Below are positions 7,349-15,613 of a DNA stretch of 64,000 bases, one piece after another. The notes under the pieces are model-generated. The model was not told the origin of the DNA, made no database searches, and saw only the letters and a program-made list of their open reading frames with translations. The DNA comes from Atopomonas hussainii (GTDB taxonomy: Bacteria > Pseudomonadota > Gammaproteobacteria > Pseudomonadales > Pseudomonadaceae), in the NCBI RefSeq assembly GCF_900109735.1, contig NZ_FOAS01000010.1, forward strand, positions 109,871-173,870, read 5' to 3'. How positions within the stretch are numbered: the first letter of the stretch is position 1; each line of letters opens with the position of its first letter. The position numbers and the translations under genes were made by a program.

Positions 7349-9757
7349 ATGCGCTTGCTGGTCTTCCCGCTGGCCTTCATGGCCAACACCTTCGCCATGA
7401 TGCTGGTGATGATCGGCCTGAGCCTATTCGGCAAGCCGGTCCTGGCGGCCGACTTCGGCCTGATCCACGGCGCCACGGTAGCGCTGTTCTACTCCTTCTC
7501 CGGTAATGCGCGCAGCCTGATCCTGGCAGAGTCCGGCACGATCGGCGCGGCCGGCATCCTCCGCCTGCGCTTGCTGCTGCTGTTGCCGCTGAGCGTCCTG
7601 GCTTTCATGCTGTGTATCGGTGTGGTCGATGGCGGCTGGCTATTCGTACTGCTGCTGGTAGTGCGGCGGGCAGCCGAGTGGCTGGCGGAGGTCTTTCTCA
7701 GCGAGCAGGAGCTGCATCACCAGGGCCGTGCGGCGCTGCGTTTTCTGTTGATCCAGGGCTGCCTGGGTCTGGCGTTGTTGCTGGCGCTGCTCGATGGCGG
7801 CGTCTTGGCAATACCCATGACTCTGCTCTGGGGGCTGTCGCCGCTGCTCGGCTGCGTCAGTCTGGGCCTGCTCGGTCGCGCCCTGTGTAATCCCATGCCG
7901 CTGTTGCCGAGCATCCGCCTGTTGTTGCCGCACTTCGGCTCGACCGCGGTCATCGGCGTTTCGGTGTACGTTTTTCGCCTGTTCATCCTGCTGGTGGCGG
8001 GCAAGCAGGTGGCGGGCGACCTGTTTTCCGCCTTCGCCCTGGGCGGCATCCTCGGTGCGGTGTTCTCCCAGGCGCTAGGGCCGACCATGGTGCGCCATGA
8101 ACAGCGCTCCGCCGGGCCGGGGCGCCTGATGCGGCTGTTCAATCTAATGCTGGTGGTGGTGCTGCTGGCGGGGCTGGGCCTGGTGGCGCTGGTCTGGGGC
8201 CTGCCGCAGGTGCTCGACTGGACTCACAAGGGCCAGCTGTTCTGGCTGGCGGTGGGCTGCTCGCTGGCCGGTGGCGTGGTCATGGTGCTGGCGCAACGCA
8301 TCCGCCTGCGCATCATCCAGGACGATGTCGGTGGTGATGTATTCGGCTCGGACATCCTGGCGAACATCCTGCTGGTGGCGAGCATTCCCTTCGTCTTCTA
8401 CGGCCTGGGGGTGAATGCCCTGGCCCTGCTGTATTTGCTCGGTGCGCTGCTGTCATGGATGTTCTACGCCAGCGAGCGGCATGGCCTTTTGGCGCAGCGT
8501 TATACCGGCTGGTTCAGCCAGCGACGTCTGCTACTGCTGATTGCGCTGGCGATTTTCCTGCCGCTGTTCTTCCAGCTGCAGGAAGGCATCTTTCGTGACC
8601 CAGCGCACGAGTTCAGCAGTGGCGGGGTGCTGGCGCTGCTGCCGATCCCGCTGTCGGTGCTGGCCTGCTACCTGGGGATGGTGTTGCTGGGGGGCTATTC
8701 GCAGGCGCGCCTGGCCCTGCTGAGTCTATTCTTCGTGTTCATCGGCATGTTGCTGACCAGCCTGTTGCTGGGGCCGGCGGGGGAGGGGCAGCATAAGCTG
8801 ATCCTGCTGATCCAGTACATCCTGCCGATGTTCGCCCTGGTGCTCGGGCAGCAGTTCGGCGGGCGCGAGGATGCCCAGGCGCTGGTGGCGCGTGCGGCCT
8901 TGCTGGTGTTGCTGGCGATCGTGCCGTTGCAGCTGCTGGCCACCTTGCTGGCGGGCACTCCGATACTGTCGCCCTCGCTGCGGCTGTTCAGCATCTACCA
9001 GCATCTGCAGTACGTTCCGCTGCTGTTCGTTGCGGCCTATGTGCTGGCGTTGTTCGGCCTGTGGGGGCGGGCCGGGCTGGACGGCTGGCTGCAGGGGGTG
9101 ACGCTGGCGATGGGGGCTTATGTGGTGCTGTCCTGGTCGCTGTTGGCCGGCCTGCTGCTTGCGCTCGGGCTGTTGTTGTTCCTGTTGCAGCAGGGCGTGC
9201 GTGACGCGCGTCGGCTGGTGCTGCCGCTGCTTGCGTTCGCGGGGGCTCTGTTGGCGCTTTGGTATGTCCGTGCTCTGCTGCAGGGCGAAGGATCGGCGCC
9301 GCTGCCGGCCTCCGCTGATCTGACGCTGCGGGTGCTGGAAGGGCGGGGCGGCTACCTAGAGCGCTGGACGTTCTACATCGATGGCATTACCGGCAGTTGG
9401 ACCAGCGCCTTGCTTGGCCATGCCCGGTCGCCACAGCGCGAGCTGTACCCGAGCGCGCTGAACTATTATCTCGACTTCGCCTACAACTTCGGCCTGCTCG
9501 GGCTGCTACCGCTGGTGCTGCTGGCGTTGTATAGCCTGGTCGCGGTTCTACGGCGCTGGCGTACGTTCTGGGCTGCCACCCCGGCCCTGGGGCTGGCGCT
9601 GGTGGTCATCTTCATGCTCACGCTCGACAGTGCCTTCAAGGTCGGCCTGCGCCAGCCGTACTCTGGCGTGATCATGTTCTTCCTTTGGGGGTTGCTGCTG
9701 GCGCAGATCGCGCGGCCGACGGCACGCCCAGAAGCTTTCAACGAAAAGGGTGTCTGA
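7349..9757 (+). CDS. Polytopic membrane protein: flippase-like half fused to O-antigen ligase/polymerase-like half
   Basis: 802 residues, almost entirely hydrophobic, with on the order of twenty membrane segments. Residues ~1-390 look like a Wzx/MATE-type polysaccharide flippase. Residues ~420-790 look like a Wzy/WaaL (O-antigen ligase family) protein: near the end there is LEGRGGYLERWTFYIDGI, a loop with GHARSPQRELYPSALNYY and then FNFGLLG-like FAYNFGLLGLLPLV, the arrangement expected of the large periplasmic loop of that family. The two functions are normally separate genes. I see one uninterrupted frame and a good Shine-Dalgarno (GGGAGGT, 7337-7343). It presumably moves and links lipid-bound repeat units at the inner membrane (inference). 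Confidence 0.7.
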   Translation: MRLLVFPLAFMANTFAMMLVMIGLSLFGKPVLAADFGLIHGATVALFYSFSGNARSLILAESGTIGAAGILRLRLLLLLPLSVLAFMLCIGVVDGGWLFVLLLVVRRAAEWLAEVFLSEQELHHQGRAALRFLLIQGCLGLALLLALLDGGVLAIPMTLLWGLSPLLGCVSLGLLGRALCNPMPLLPSIRLLLPHFGSTAVIGVSVYVFRLFILLVAGKQVAGDLFSAFALGGILGAVFSQALGPTMVRHEQRSAGPGRLMRLFNLMLVVVLLAGLGLVALVWGLPQVLDWTHKGQLFWLAVGCSLAGGVVMVLAQRIRLRIIQDDVGGDVFGSDILANILLVASIPFVFYGLGVNALALLYLLGALLSWMFYASERHGLLAQRYTGWFSQRRLLLLIALAIFLPLFFQLQEGIFRDPAHEFSSGGVLALLPIPLSVLACYLGMVLLGGYSQARLALLSLFFVFIGMLLTSLLLGPAGEGQHKLILLIQYILPMFALVLGQQFGGREDAQALVARAALLVLLAIVPLQLLATLLAGTPILSPSLRLFSIYQHLQYVPLLFVAAYVLALFGLWGRAGLDGWLQGVTLAMGAYVVLSWSLLAGLLLALGLLLFLLQQGVRDARRLVLPLLAFAGALLALWYVRALLQGEGSAPLPASADLTLRVLEGRGGYLERWTFYIDGITGSWTSALLGHARSPQRELYPSALNYYLDFAYNFGLLGLLPLVLLALYSLVAVLRRWRTFWAATPALGLALVVIFMLTLDSAFKVGLRQPYSGVIMFFLWGLLLAQIARPTARPEAFNEKGV

Positions 9758-9764
9758 GGGTTTT

Positions 9765-11171
9765 ATGCGCTGGGAAGTTCTGATCAAGGCCGTGTGGGTG
9801 GTCGTATTCGCGCTGATTGCACTGCTCACCGGCTGCACGCTGGTCGAGTACCAGGGGAGCGCCTGGATCTATCTGCTGTTTACGGCGCTTTCCACTGCGC
9901 TGCTGTTCTTCGGTTTCGGCCGGGGTGCGATCTTTTTCGATGCTTTTATTGGCGTCCTGCTGTGGATTGGCTTCTGGTTGAAGTTCAGCGTGCGCACTGC
10001 ACTCTCCGAGGGGCGCTTCAACATATCTGTTGGTAACTTTGATGGCGGAGCTGCATCGCTGGATAAAGCTCTGCTCGTTGTCTGCTGTGCGTTCGCAGCC
10101 ATACTGTTGGGGCGCCTGGTCCGTCAGCGCTGGGGGTTCAGCTATCCGCTGAGCATGCCAAAGATTGGGTATGCGGGCATATTTGCTTTTTATCGCCGCT
10201 TCCGTGGCACATTGCTTTGTACGTTTGTCGTTGCAGTCGTATTGGTGTGCGCAGCGAATGCTTGGTTTGGCTTTTATCAGAGGGGGCAGGTCGCTCGGGT
10301 GATATTGCCATTGGGGTTAAATGGCGTTTTTTCTTGGCTACTTATGTTTGGAATGGCTTCGGTTTCAGCGCTGATCCTGCGTTTCGAATTTGAGCTGAAT
10401 CGGGAGCGCTACTGGGTAGCGATCAGCCTTGCCATGCTGGAGGCTGCGCTGTCTAACATCTCGCTGTGGAGTCGCGGCATGATTCTCAACGGATCGTCGC
10501 TTTTGTACGGTGCTGTAGCCCAGTTCAAACGCTCTGAAATGCGCTTGCGGCTGGGGCTGGCCAGTATTGCATTGGTTGCTTTCGTTGGCTTCTTTGTAGT
10601 TTCGGTAGTCTCGGTGAATTGGTTGCGGGCCAATGCATTTTATTCTGGGTATTCGCAAGCGGAGGTTGGTCAGGCGGTAGTTGAGCAGACTTCAATTTTA
10701 TTTTTAGATCGTTGGGTTGGTATTGAAGGTGTGATGTCGGTAGTGGGCTCCAACAAGACGGGGTGGGATACCTTCGCTCAGGCGCTTGGGGAGCGTTTCG
10801 ATACCTCGGCAAACTCATTTTACGATCGTAATTTTGTTGAGTCGGCGTACGACAATACGCGTGACGGAGATTTGCATTTTGTCTCCTTGCCGGGCTTTAT
10901 CGCTTTTCTGTTTTATCCCGGATCCTACCTTTTCCTATTCTGCGCGGTTTTGGCATTCTCGATGCTAGCTGCTGGTATCGAGTATCTAGTCTATCGATTG
11001 GGTGGTCAGAATCTGGTGTTCTGCGCGCTGATCGCTCAGGTGGTAGCCTTCCGTTACACCAGCTTCGGCTATGTTCCAATGCAGAGTTATCTGCTATTTG
11101 GGTCAATCCTGCTGAACGTCCTGATTTTGTATTTTTCTGATAGGCTCCTGCGTTTTTTCTACAGGCCTTGA
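9765..11171 (+). CDS. wzy: Oligosaccharide repeat-unit polymerase-like membrane protein
   Basis: About 468 residues, with roughly a dozen hydrophobic segments and a large hydrophilic loop around residues 300-385 (FYDRNFVESAYDNTRDGDLHF), the layout of O-antigen polymerases, which have little sequence conservation. A GTG at 9750 overlaps the upstream gene; ATG 9765 is preferred because TGAGGG sits just before it. From about 10150 the base composition becomes clearly more AT-rich than the flanking genes, with codons such as TTT, ATA and GTT, as is common for wzy genes acquired by exchange. The name rests on topology, size and context, not on a decisive motif. Confidence 0.65.
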   Translation: MRWEVLIKAVWVVVFALIALLTGCTLVEYQGSAWIYLLFTALSTALLFFGFGRGAIFFDAFIGVLLWIGFWLKFSVRTALSEGRFNISVGNFDGGAASLDKALLVVCCAFAAILLGRLVRQRWGFSYPLSMPKIGYAGIFAFYRRFRGTLLCTFVVAVVLVCAANAWFGFYQRGQVARVILPLGLNGVFSWLLMFGMASVSALILRFEFELNRERYWVAISLAMLEAALSNISLWSRGMILNGSSLLYGAVAQFKRSEMRLRLGLASIALVAFVGFFVVSVVSVNWLRANAFYSGYSQAEVGQAVVEQTSILFLDRWVGIEGVMSVVGSNKTGWDTFAQALGERFDTSANSFYDRNFVESAYDNTRDGDLHFVSLPGFIAFLFYPGSYLFLFCAVLAFSMLAAGIEYLVYRLGGQNLVFCALIAQVVAFRYTSFGYVPMQSYLLFGSILLNVLILYFSDRLLRFFYRP

Positions 11172-11193
11172 GATCTTTGGAAGGTTTTGATTA

Positions 11194-12054
11194 ATGGCTC
11201 GAATTCTGGTTCTAGGCGTCACCGGTATGCTCGGTAATGCCGTCTTTCGTGTTTTCAGTGGCGATGCTGCGCACCAGACCTGGGGCACGCTGCGCAGCGC
11301 CGCGGCGCTGCGCCACTTCGCCGAGGAGAGCCATGCGCGCCTGCTGTGCGGGGTCGATGTGCTCGATCAGGATGCGCTGACCGCCGTGATGGCGCGGGTC
11401 AGGCCGGAGGTGGTGATCAACTGCGTCGGTTTGATCAAACATTTGGCCGACGCCAACGATCCACTGACCGCGCTGCCGATCAATGCCATGCTGCCGCACC
11501 GCTTGGCTCGGCTGTGTGAACTGAGCGGGGCGCGGCTGATTCATGTCAGTACGGATTGCGTATTTTCTGGGCGCAAGGGCATGTATCTGGAAAGCGACAT
11601 ATCCGATGCAGAAGATTTGTATGGCAAGTCCAAGTTTATTGGCGAGTTGCATGATGTGCCACATGCGGTGACGTTGCGAACTTCGATTATTGGTCATGAG
11701 CTGAATAGTCATTACGCCTTAGTCGATTGGTTTCTTGCCCAGCAGGGGCGCGTGAAAGGTTTCACTAAGGCGATTTTTTCCGGTCTGCCGACTGTTGAGT
11801 TGGCGCGGGTGATGAAGGACTTTGTGTTGCCTGACCCTACGCTGCAGGGGCTGTATCATGTCGCGGCTCAGCCTGTAGATAAGTACACATTGCTCAGCTT
11901 AGTGGCGGCTCAATACGGCAAGCAGATCGACATTGCTGCTGATGATGCGCTGGTGATTGACCGCTCTCTGGATGGCTCACGCTTTAGTGCGGCAAGCGGT
12001 TATGTGGCGCCAGCTTGGCCTGAGCTAGTGAAGCGCATGTACGCCCAGCGCTGA
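11194..12054 (+). CDS. RmlD-like NAD(P)-dependent reductase of L-FucNAc/L-QuiNAc pathway
   Basis: 286-residue short-chain dehydrogenase with the nucleotide-binding GVTGMLGNAV N-terminus, an HVSTDCVFSG strand and the catalytic DLYGKSKFIGE (Tyr-x3-Lys) motif of dTDP-4-dehydrorhamnose reductases. It precedes the dehydratase/epimerase and 2-epimerase genes of this pathway, so it likely reduces the 4-keto intermediate. It is about 85 residues shorter than FnlB/WbjC/Cap5F (around 370), which carry an additional C-terminal cupin; that domain is absent. The shorter form resembles WbvR, the 4-reductase reported for UDP-L-QuiNAc in V. cholerae O37 (from memory). So the final sugar could be L-QuiNAc and not L-FucNAc. 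Confidence 0.75.
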   Translation: MARILVLGVTGMLGNAVFRVFSGDAAHQTWGTLRSAAALRHFAEESHARLLCGVDVLDQDALTAVMARVRPEVVINCVGLIKHLADANDPLTALPINAMLPHRLARLCELSGARLIHVSTDCVFSGRKGMYLESDISDAEDLYGKSKFIGELHDVPHAVTLRTSIIGHELNSHYALVDWFLAQQGRVKGFTKAIFSGLPTVELARVMKDFVLPDPTLQGLYHVAAQPVDKYTLLSLVAAQYGKQIDIAADDALVIDRSLDGSRFSAASGYVAPAWPELVKRMYAQR

Positions 12055-12122
12055 GCTTACGTTTAAGTGGATGATATGAGCTAAGCCCAGTGCCTTGGCT
12101 CCGATTTGGAAGGTTCTATTCT

Positions 12123-13133
12123 ATGTTCGACAACAAGGTATTGATGATTACTGGGGGCACCGGCTCCTTTGGTCACACGGTGCTCCGGCGTTTTCTCGAT
12201 ACTGCAGTGCGTGAAATCCGTATTTTTTCGCGAGACGAAAAGAAACAGGAGGACATGCGCATTGCGCTGGCTAACGACAAGGTCAAGTTCTACATCGGTG
12301 ATGTGCGTGACTATGACAGCCTGAAGCAAGCCATGGTTGGCGTGGACTATATCTTCCATGCGGCGGCACTGAAGCAGGTGCCGTCCTGCGAGTTCTACCC
12401 GATGGAAGCCGTGCGTACCAACGTCAATGGCACCGAGAATGTACTCAACGCAGCTATTGCCAGCGGCGTTAAGCGGGTGGTGGTGTTGTCCACCGACAAG
12501 GCTGTGTATCCGATCAACGCCATGGGTATTTCCAAGGCCATGGCCGAGAAGCTAATGGTCGCCAAGTCGCGGATGATTCCCGAGGGCGGTACTGTGGTCT
12601 GCGCCACCCGTTACGGTAACGTGATGGCCTCGCGCGGTTCGGTGATTCCGCTGTTCATCGAGCAGCTGCGTAGCGGCGAGCCGCTGACGGTGACCGATCC
12701 GCAGATGACGCGCTTTCTGATGTCGCTGGAAGACTCGGTCGACCTGGTTCTGCATGCCTTCGAGCATGGCCAGCAGGGCGACCTGTTCGTGCAGAAGGCG
12801 CCGGCCTCAACGGTTGGCGATTTGGCCCAGGCGCTCAAAGAGCTGTTAGCTTGCGATAACCCGGTGCGGGTGATTGGCACGCGGCATGGGGAAAAACTCT
12901 ACGAATCACTAGTCTCCCGTGAGGAGATGGCCAAGGCTGAGGATATGGGGCGCTATTACCGTATTCCAGCGGATAACCGCGACCTGAATTACAAGAAGTA
13001 TTTTGTCGAGGGTGAGGAGAAAATCTCCGAGCTGGACGATTACACCTCACACAATACCGAGCGTTTAGATGTGCCTGGCATCAAGCAGCTGCTGCTCAAG
13101 CTCGATTACATCAAGGAGCAGCTCAATGCTTAA
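12123..13133 (+). CDS. fnlA: UDP-GlcNAc 4,6-dehydratase/5-epimerase (FnlA/WbjB family)
   Basis: 336-residue extended SDR protein. It starts MFDNKVLMITGGTGSFG with the glycine-rich NAD(P) loop and has DVRDYDSL, AAALKQVPSCEFYPMEA, VVLSTDKAVYPINAMG and ISKAMAEKLM, all diagnostic of the inverting dehydratases of the FnlA/WbjB/Cap5E group. It converts UDP-GlcNAc to 4-keto-6-deoxy intermediates, including the L-talo form, in the cytoplasm. ATG 12123 is chosen over an upstream ATG at 12090 because GGAAGG lies nine bases before it and the glycine-rich loop must be near the start. The last eight bases overlap the following epimerase gene. Confidence 0.92.
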   Translation: MFDNKVLMITGGTGSFGHTVLRRFLDTAVREIRIFSRDEKKQEDMRIALANDKVKFYIGDVRDYDSLKQAMVGVDYIFHAAALKQVPSCEFYPMEAVRTNVNGTENVLNAAIASGVKRVVVLSTDKAVYPINAMGISKAMAEKLMVAKSRMIPEGGTVVCATRYGNVMASRGSVIPLFIEQLRSGEPLTVTDPQMTRFLMSLEDSVDLVLHAFEHGQQGDLFVQKAPASTVGDLAQALKELLACDNPVRVIGTRHGEKLYESLVSREEMAKAEDMGRYYRIPADNRDLNYKKYFVEGEEKISELDDYTSHNTERLDVPGIKQLLLKLDYIKEQLNA

Positions 13134-14253
13134 AGTCATGACCCTGGTTGGCACCCGCCCGGAGCTGATCAAGATGAGTCGGGTGATTGCCGAATTGGAC
13201 CGCCAGGTTAACCACGTGCTGGTGCACTCAGGCCAAAACTACGATTACGAGCTGAACCAGGTTTTTTTTGATGATCTGGAAATCCGTAAGCCTGACCATT
13301 TTCTCGGTGCCGCTGGTGAGACAGCAGCGCAGACCATCGCAGAAGTGATTGCCAAAGCGGATGCTGTGTTTGAGCAAGAGCAGCCCGACGCGCTGCTGCT
13401 CTATGGTGATACCAATACCTGCCTTGCCGTAATCGCAGCCAAGCGCCGCAAGATTCCGGTATTCCATATGGAAGCAGGCAATCGTTGTTTTGATCAGCGT
13501 GTGCCGGAAGAGCTGAACCGCAAGGTGCTCGACCACTTGTCGGATATCAATATGGTGCTGACCGAGCATGCTCGCCGTTACTTGATCGCCGAGGGAATTC
13601 GCCCCGAAACCATCATCAAAACGGGCTCGCACATGCATGAGGTGCTGGATTACTACAAGCCTAAGATCGAGGCTTCTGATGTGCTCGTGCGCGAGGGGTT
13701 AGAGGCTGGCAAGTTCTTTATCGTCAGTGCTCATCGCGAGGAGAACGTCGACACGCCAGACAACCTGCGCGACTTGCTGGCTACGTTGCGCGCTTTGGCT
13801 GATGAGTATGGTTTCCCACTGATTGTTTCGACCCACCCAAGAACGCGCAAGCGCCTAGAGGCCTTGGGTGAGTCGTTAGAACATCCGCTGATTCGTTTTT
13901 CTAAGCCATTCGGCTTGCTCGATTACATCAAGCTGCAGATGCACGCTTTTTGCGTTCTTTCCGATAGCGGCACGATTACCGAAGAGGCCTCGTTACTCGA
14001 CCTGTCGGCGGTGACCCTGCGCAATGCCCATGAGCGGCCCGAGGGCATGGATCAGGGCACGCTGATTATGAGCGGCCTTAAGGCGCAAGCGGTATTGCAG
14101 GCGGTGAAAGTGGTTACTAGTCAGCGGCAGGTCGGCCAGCGAGTCATTCCCGTGGTGCCAGACTATGAAGGCGGGCCTGTTTCTCAGCAGGTGGTCAGGG
14201 TAGTGCTGAGCTATACCGATTACATCAATAGAACTGTTTGGCGCACGCAGTGA
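13126..14253 (+). CDS. fnlC: UDP-N-acetyl-L-sugar 2-epimerase (FnlC/WbjD, WecB family)
   Basis: 375-residue non-hydrolysing UDP-HexNAc 2-epimerase. It starts MLKVMTLVGTRPELIKMSR and has LVHSGQNYDYELNQVFF, LLYGDTNTCLA, HMEAGNRCFDQRVPEELNRK, VSAHREEN and SDSGTITEEASLL, the standard WecB-family series. As the last gene of the pathway it inverts C2 to give the final UDP-L-sugar. ATG 13126 lies inside the end of fnlA and has AAGGAG eight bases upstream; a longer frame from 13069 is a shadow of fnlA. It is the last gene of the polysaccharide unit and converges on yggX. Confidence 0.92.
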   Translation: MLKVMTLVGTRPELIKMSRVIAELDRQVNHVLVHSGQNYDYELNQVFFDDLEIRKPDHFLGAAGETAAQTIAEVIAKADAVFEQEQPDALLLYGDTNTCLAVIAAKRRKIPVFHMEAGNRCFDQRVPEELNRKVLDHLSDINMVLTEHARRYLIAEGIRPETIIKTGSHMHEVLDYYKPKIEASDVLVREGLEAGKFFIVSAHREENVDTPDNLRDLLATLRALADEYGFPLIVSTHPRTRKRLEALGESLEHPLIRFSKPFGLLDYIKLQMHAFCVLSDSGTITEEASLLDLSAVTLRNAHERPEGMDQGTLIMSGLKAQAVLQAVKVVTSQRQVGQRVIPVVPDYEGGPVSQQVVRVVLSYTDYINRTVWRTQ

Positions 14254-14261
14254 GTACTAGG

Positions 14262-14281
14262 CCGAGCGCTTAAGCGCTCGG
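14262..14281. terminator. Perfect 20-bp palindrome between convergent fnlC and yggX
   Basis: CCGAGCGC, a TTAA loop and GCGCTCGG form a perfect eight-base-pair hairpin; the loop itself contains the TAA stop of yggX on the minus strand. Its place between two converging genes suggests a shared terminator. There is no T-tract on either side, so it may block RNA decay or work with Rho instead of acting as a classic intrinsic terminator. Confidence 0.45.
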
Positions 14282-14542
14282 CGGTACATACCCATCCGCT
14301 TGGGCGTATTCTTCGCCGGCGAAGAATTTGTCCATTTCGGCTTGTAGAAACTTGCGGTCTTCGGCGTTCATCATGTTCAGGCGGCGTTCGTTGATCAGCA
14401 TGGTTTGATGCTTTTGCCACTCGTCCCAGGCTTGTTTAGAGACGTTGTCGAAGATGTCTTGGCCTTTGGCGCCGGGGTAGGGTGGGCGGTCTAGGCCTTC
14501 GAGTTCTTGCTTGTACTTGCGGCAGTTGACCATGCGGGCCAT
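14270..14542 (-). CDS. yggX: Fe(2+)-trafficking / oxidative damage protection protein YggX
   Basis: 90 residues, the usual YggX length. It starts [24 protein letters not shown] with the conserved Cys7 and the GLDRPP(Y/F)PG motif, followed by [25 protein letters not shown] and FFAGEEY. YggX is a small cytosolic protein that protects Fe-S clusters from oxidants. It is directly downstream of mutY, an Fe-S enzyme, with 27 bases between, as in other Pseudomonas and enterobacteria, so the two are probably co-transcribed. Confidence 0.96.
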   Translation of the reverse strand: MARMVNCRKYKQELEGLDRPPYPGAKGQDIFDNVSKQAWDEWQKHQTMLINERRLNMMNAEDRKFLQAEMDKFFAGEEYAQADGYVPPSA

Positions 14543-14569
14543 GACGGTGTCCTCGTAATGCGTTGAGTG

Positions 14570-15613
14570 TTACAGCAGGGCAGCAGCTTGCTTAAGTAGC
14601 TTTTGCACGGGGGCGGCGAGCCCCAGCTTGGGCGGCGCGCTGAGGTTATACCAAAGCCATTCGCCCTCGGCCACGCTGCTCTGCGCTTGGCAGTTTACCA
14701 GCACCGGCTGAATGTGCAGTTGGAAGTGGCTAAAGGTGTGCTTTAGTTCGGCCATTGGCTGCTGGCTGCTGAGTTGCAGTTGCCGCGCTTGCGCTTCGCG
14801 GTCGATGGCTGCGCTGTTTTCTAGCTCTGGCAGGCTCCACAGACCGCCCCATAACCCTTGGCTGGGCCGGCGATAGAGCAAGATATGCCCGTTGTGCGCA
14901 AACAGCGGCATGACCACCTGTTTTTGCGGCAGGGCTTTGCGCGGTTTGGATTCCGGGTATGCGGCTGGCGTGCCGAGTAAGCGTGCTTGGCAGTGGCTGC
15001 TCAGCGGGCAGAGCAAGCATTGCGGCTTGCTGCGGGTGCACAGGGTGGCGCCTAAATCCATCATCGCTTGGGTGTAATGATTAACCCGCGCCTCAGGCGT
15101 AAAGCGCTCGGCAGCTGCCCACAGCGCACGGCTGGTGGCGGTTTCGCCGGGCCAGCCGGGTTGGGCGAGAAAGCGTGCCAGTACGCGTTTGACATTGCCG
15201 TCGAGAATCGACGCGCGCAGGCCCATGCTCAGGCTGGCGATGGCACCAGCGGTGGAGCGGCCAATGCCTGGCAGTTCGCTGAGCTGCTCGACTGAGCGCG
15301 GAAACTCCCCAGCAAATTCATTCACCACCTGCTTGGCGGTTTTGTGCAGGTTGCGCGCGCGGCTGTAGTAGCCAAGGCCGGTCCATAAGTGCATCACTTG
15401 GTCTTCGCTAGCGGCAGCGAGGGCCTGCACATCCGGCAGCGCATGCATGAAGCGCTCGAAGTAGCCGAGCACGGTGCTGACTTGCGTCTGCTGCAGCATG
15501 ATTTCCGACACCCACACCCGATAAGGCGTGATGCCTTGTTGCCACGGTAGGTCTTTGCGGCCGTGCTGGTCGTACCACGCCAGCACGGCGTTGCTGAAGG
15601 CTTGCGGTGTCAT
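14570..15613 (-). CDS. mutY: A/G-specific adenine DNA glycosylase MutY
   Basis: 347 residues. It removes adenine mispaired with 8-oxoguanine. Visible: catalytic Glu in SEIMLQQTQV (about residue 36), the helix-hairpin-helix LPGIGRSTAGAIAS, the catalytic Asp in LDGNVKRVLAR, the four-cysteine [4Fe-4S] loop CTRSKPQCLLCPLSSHC, and a C-terminal NUDIX-like domain (from about residue 230, VVMPLFAHNGHILLYRRP) that recognises 8-oxoG. The start ATG at 15613 shares its A with the stop of the upstream asmA-like gene (TAATG), so translation is coupled; a longer frame to 15754 only runs into that gene. Confidence 0.97.
   Translation of the reverse strand: MTPQAFSNAVLAWYDQHGRKDLPWQQGITPYRVWVSEIMLQQTQVSTVLGYFERFMHALPDVQALAAASEDQVMHLWTGLGYYSRARNLHKTAKQVVNEFAGEFPRSVEQLSELPGIGRSTAGAIASLSMGLRASILDGNVKRVLARFLAQPGWPGETATSRALWAAAERFTPEARVNHYTQAMMDLGATLCTRSKPQCLLCPLSSHCQARLLGTPAAYPESKPRKALPQKQVVMPLFAHNGHILLYRRPSQGLWGGLWSLPELENSAAIDREAQARQLQLSSQQPMAELKHTFSHFQLHIQPVLVNCQAQSSVAEGEWLWYNLSAPPKLGLAAPVQKLLKQAAALL

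Noticed and set aside
8700..9300. Long antiparallel frames opposite the membrane protein gene
   Set aside because: They are shadows caused by GC-rich leucine codons; no ribosome sites or conserved motifs.
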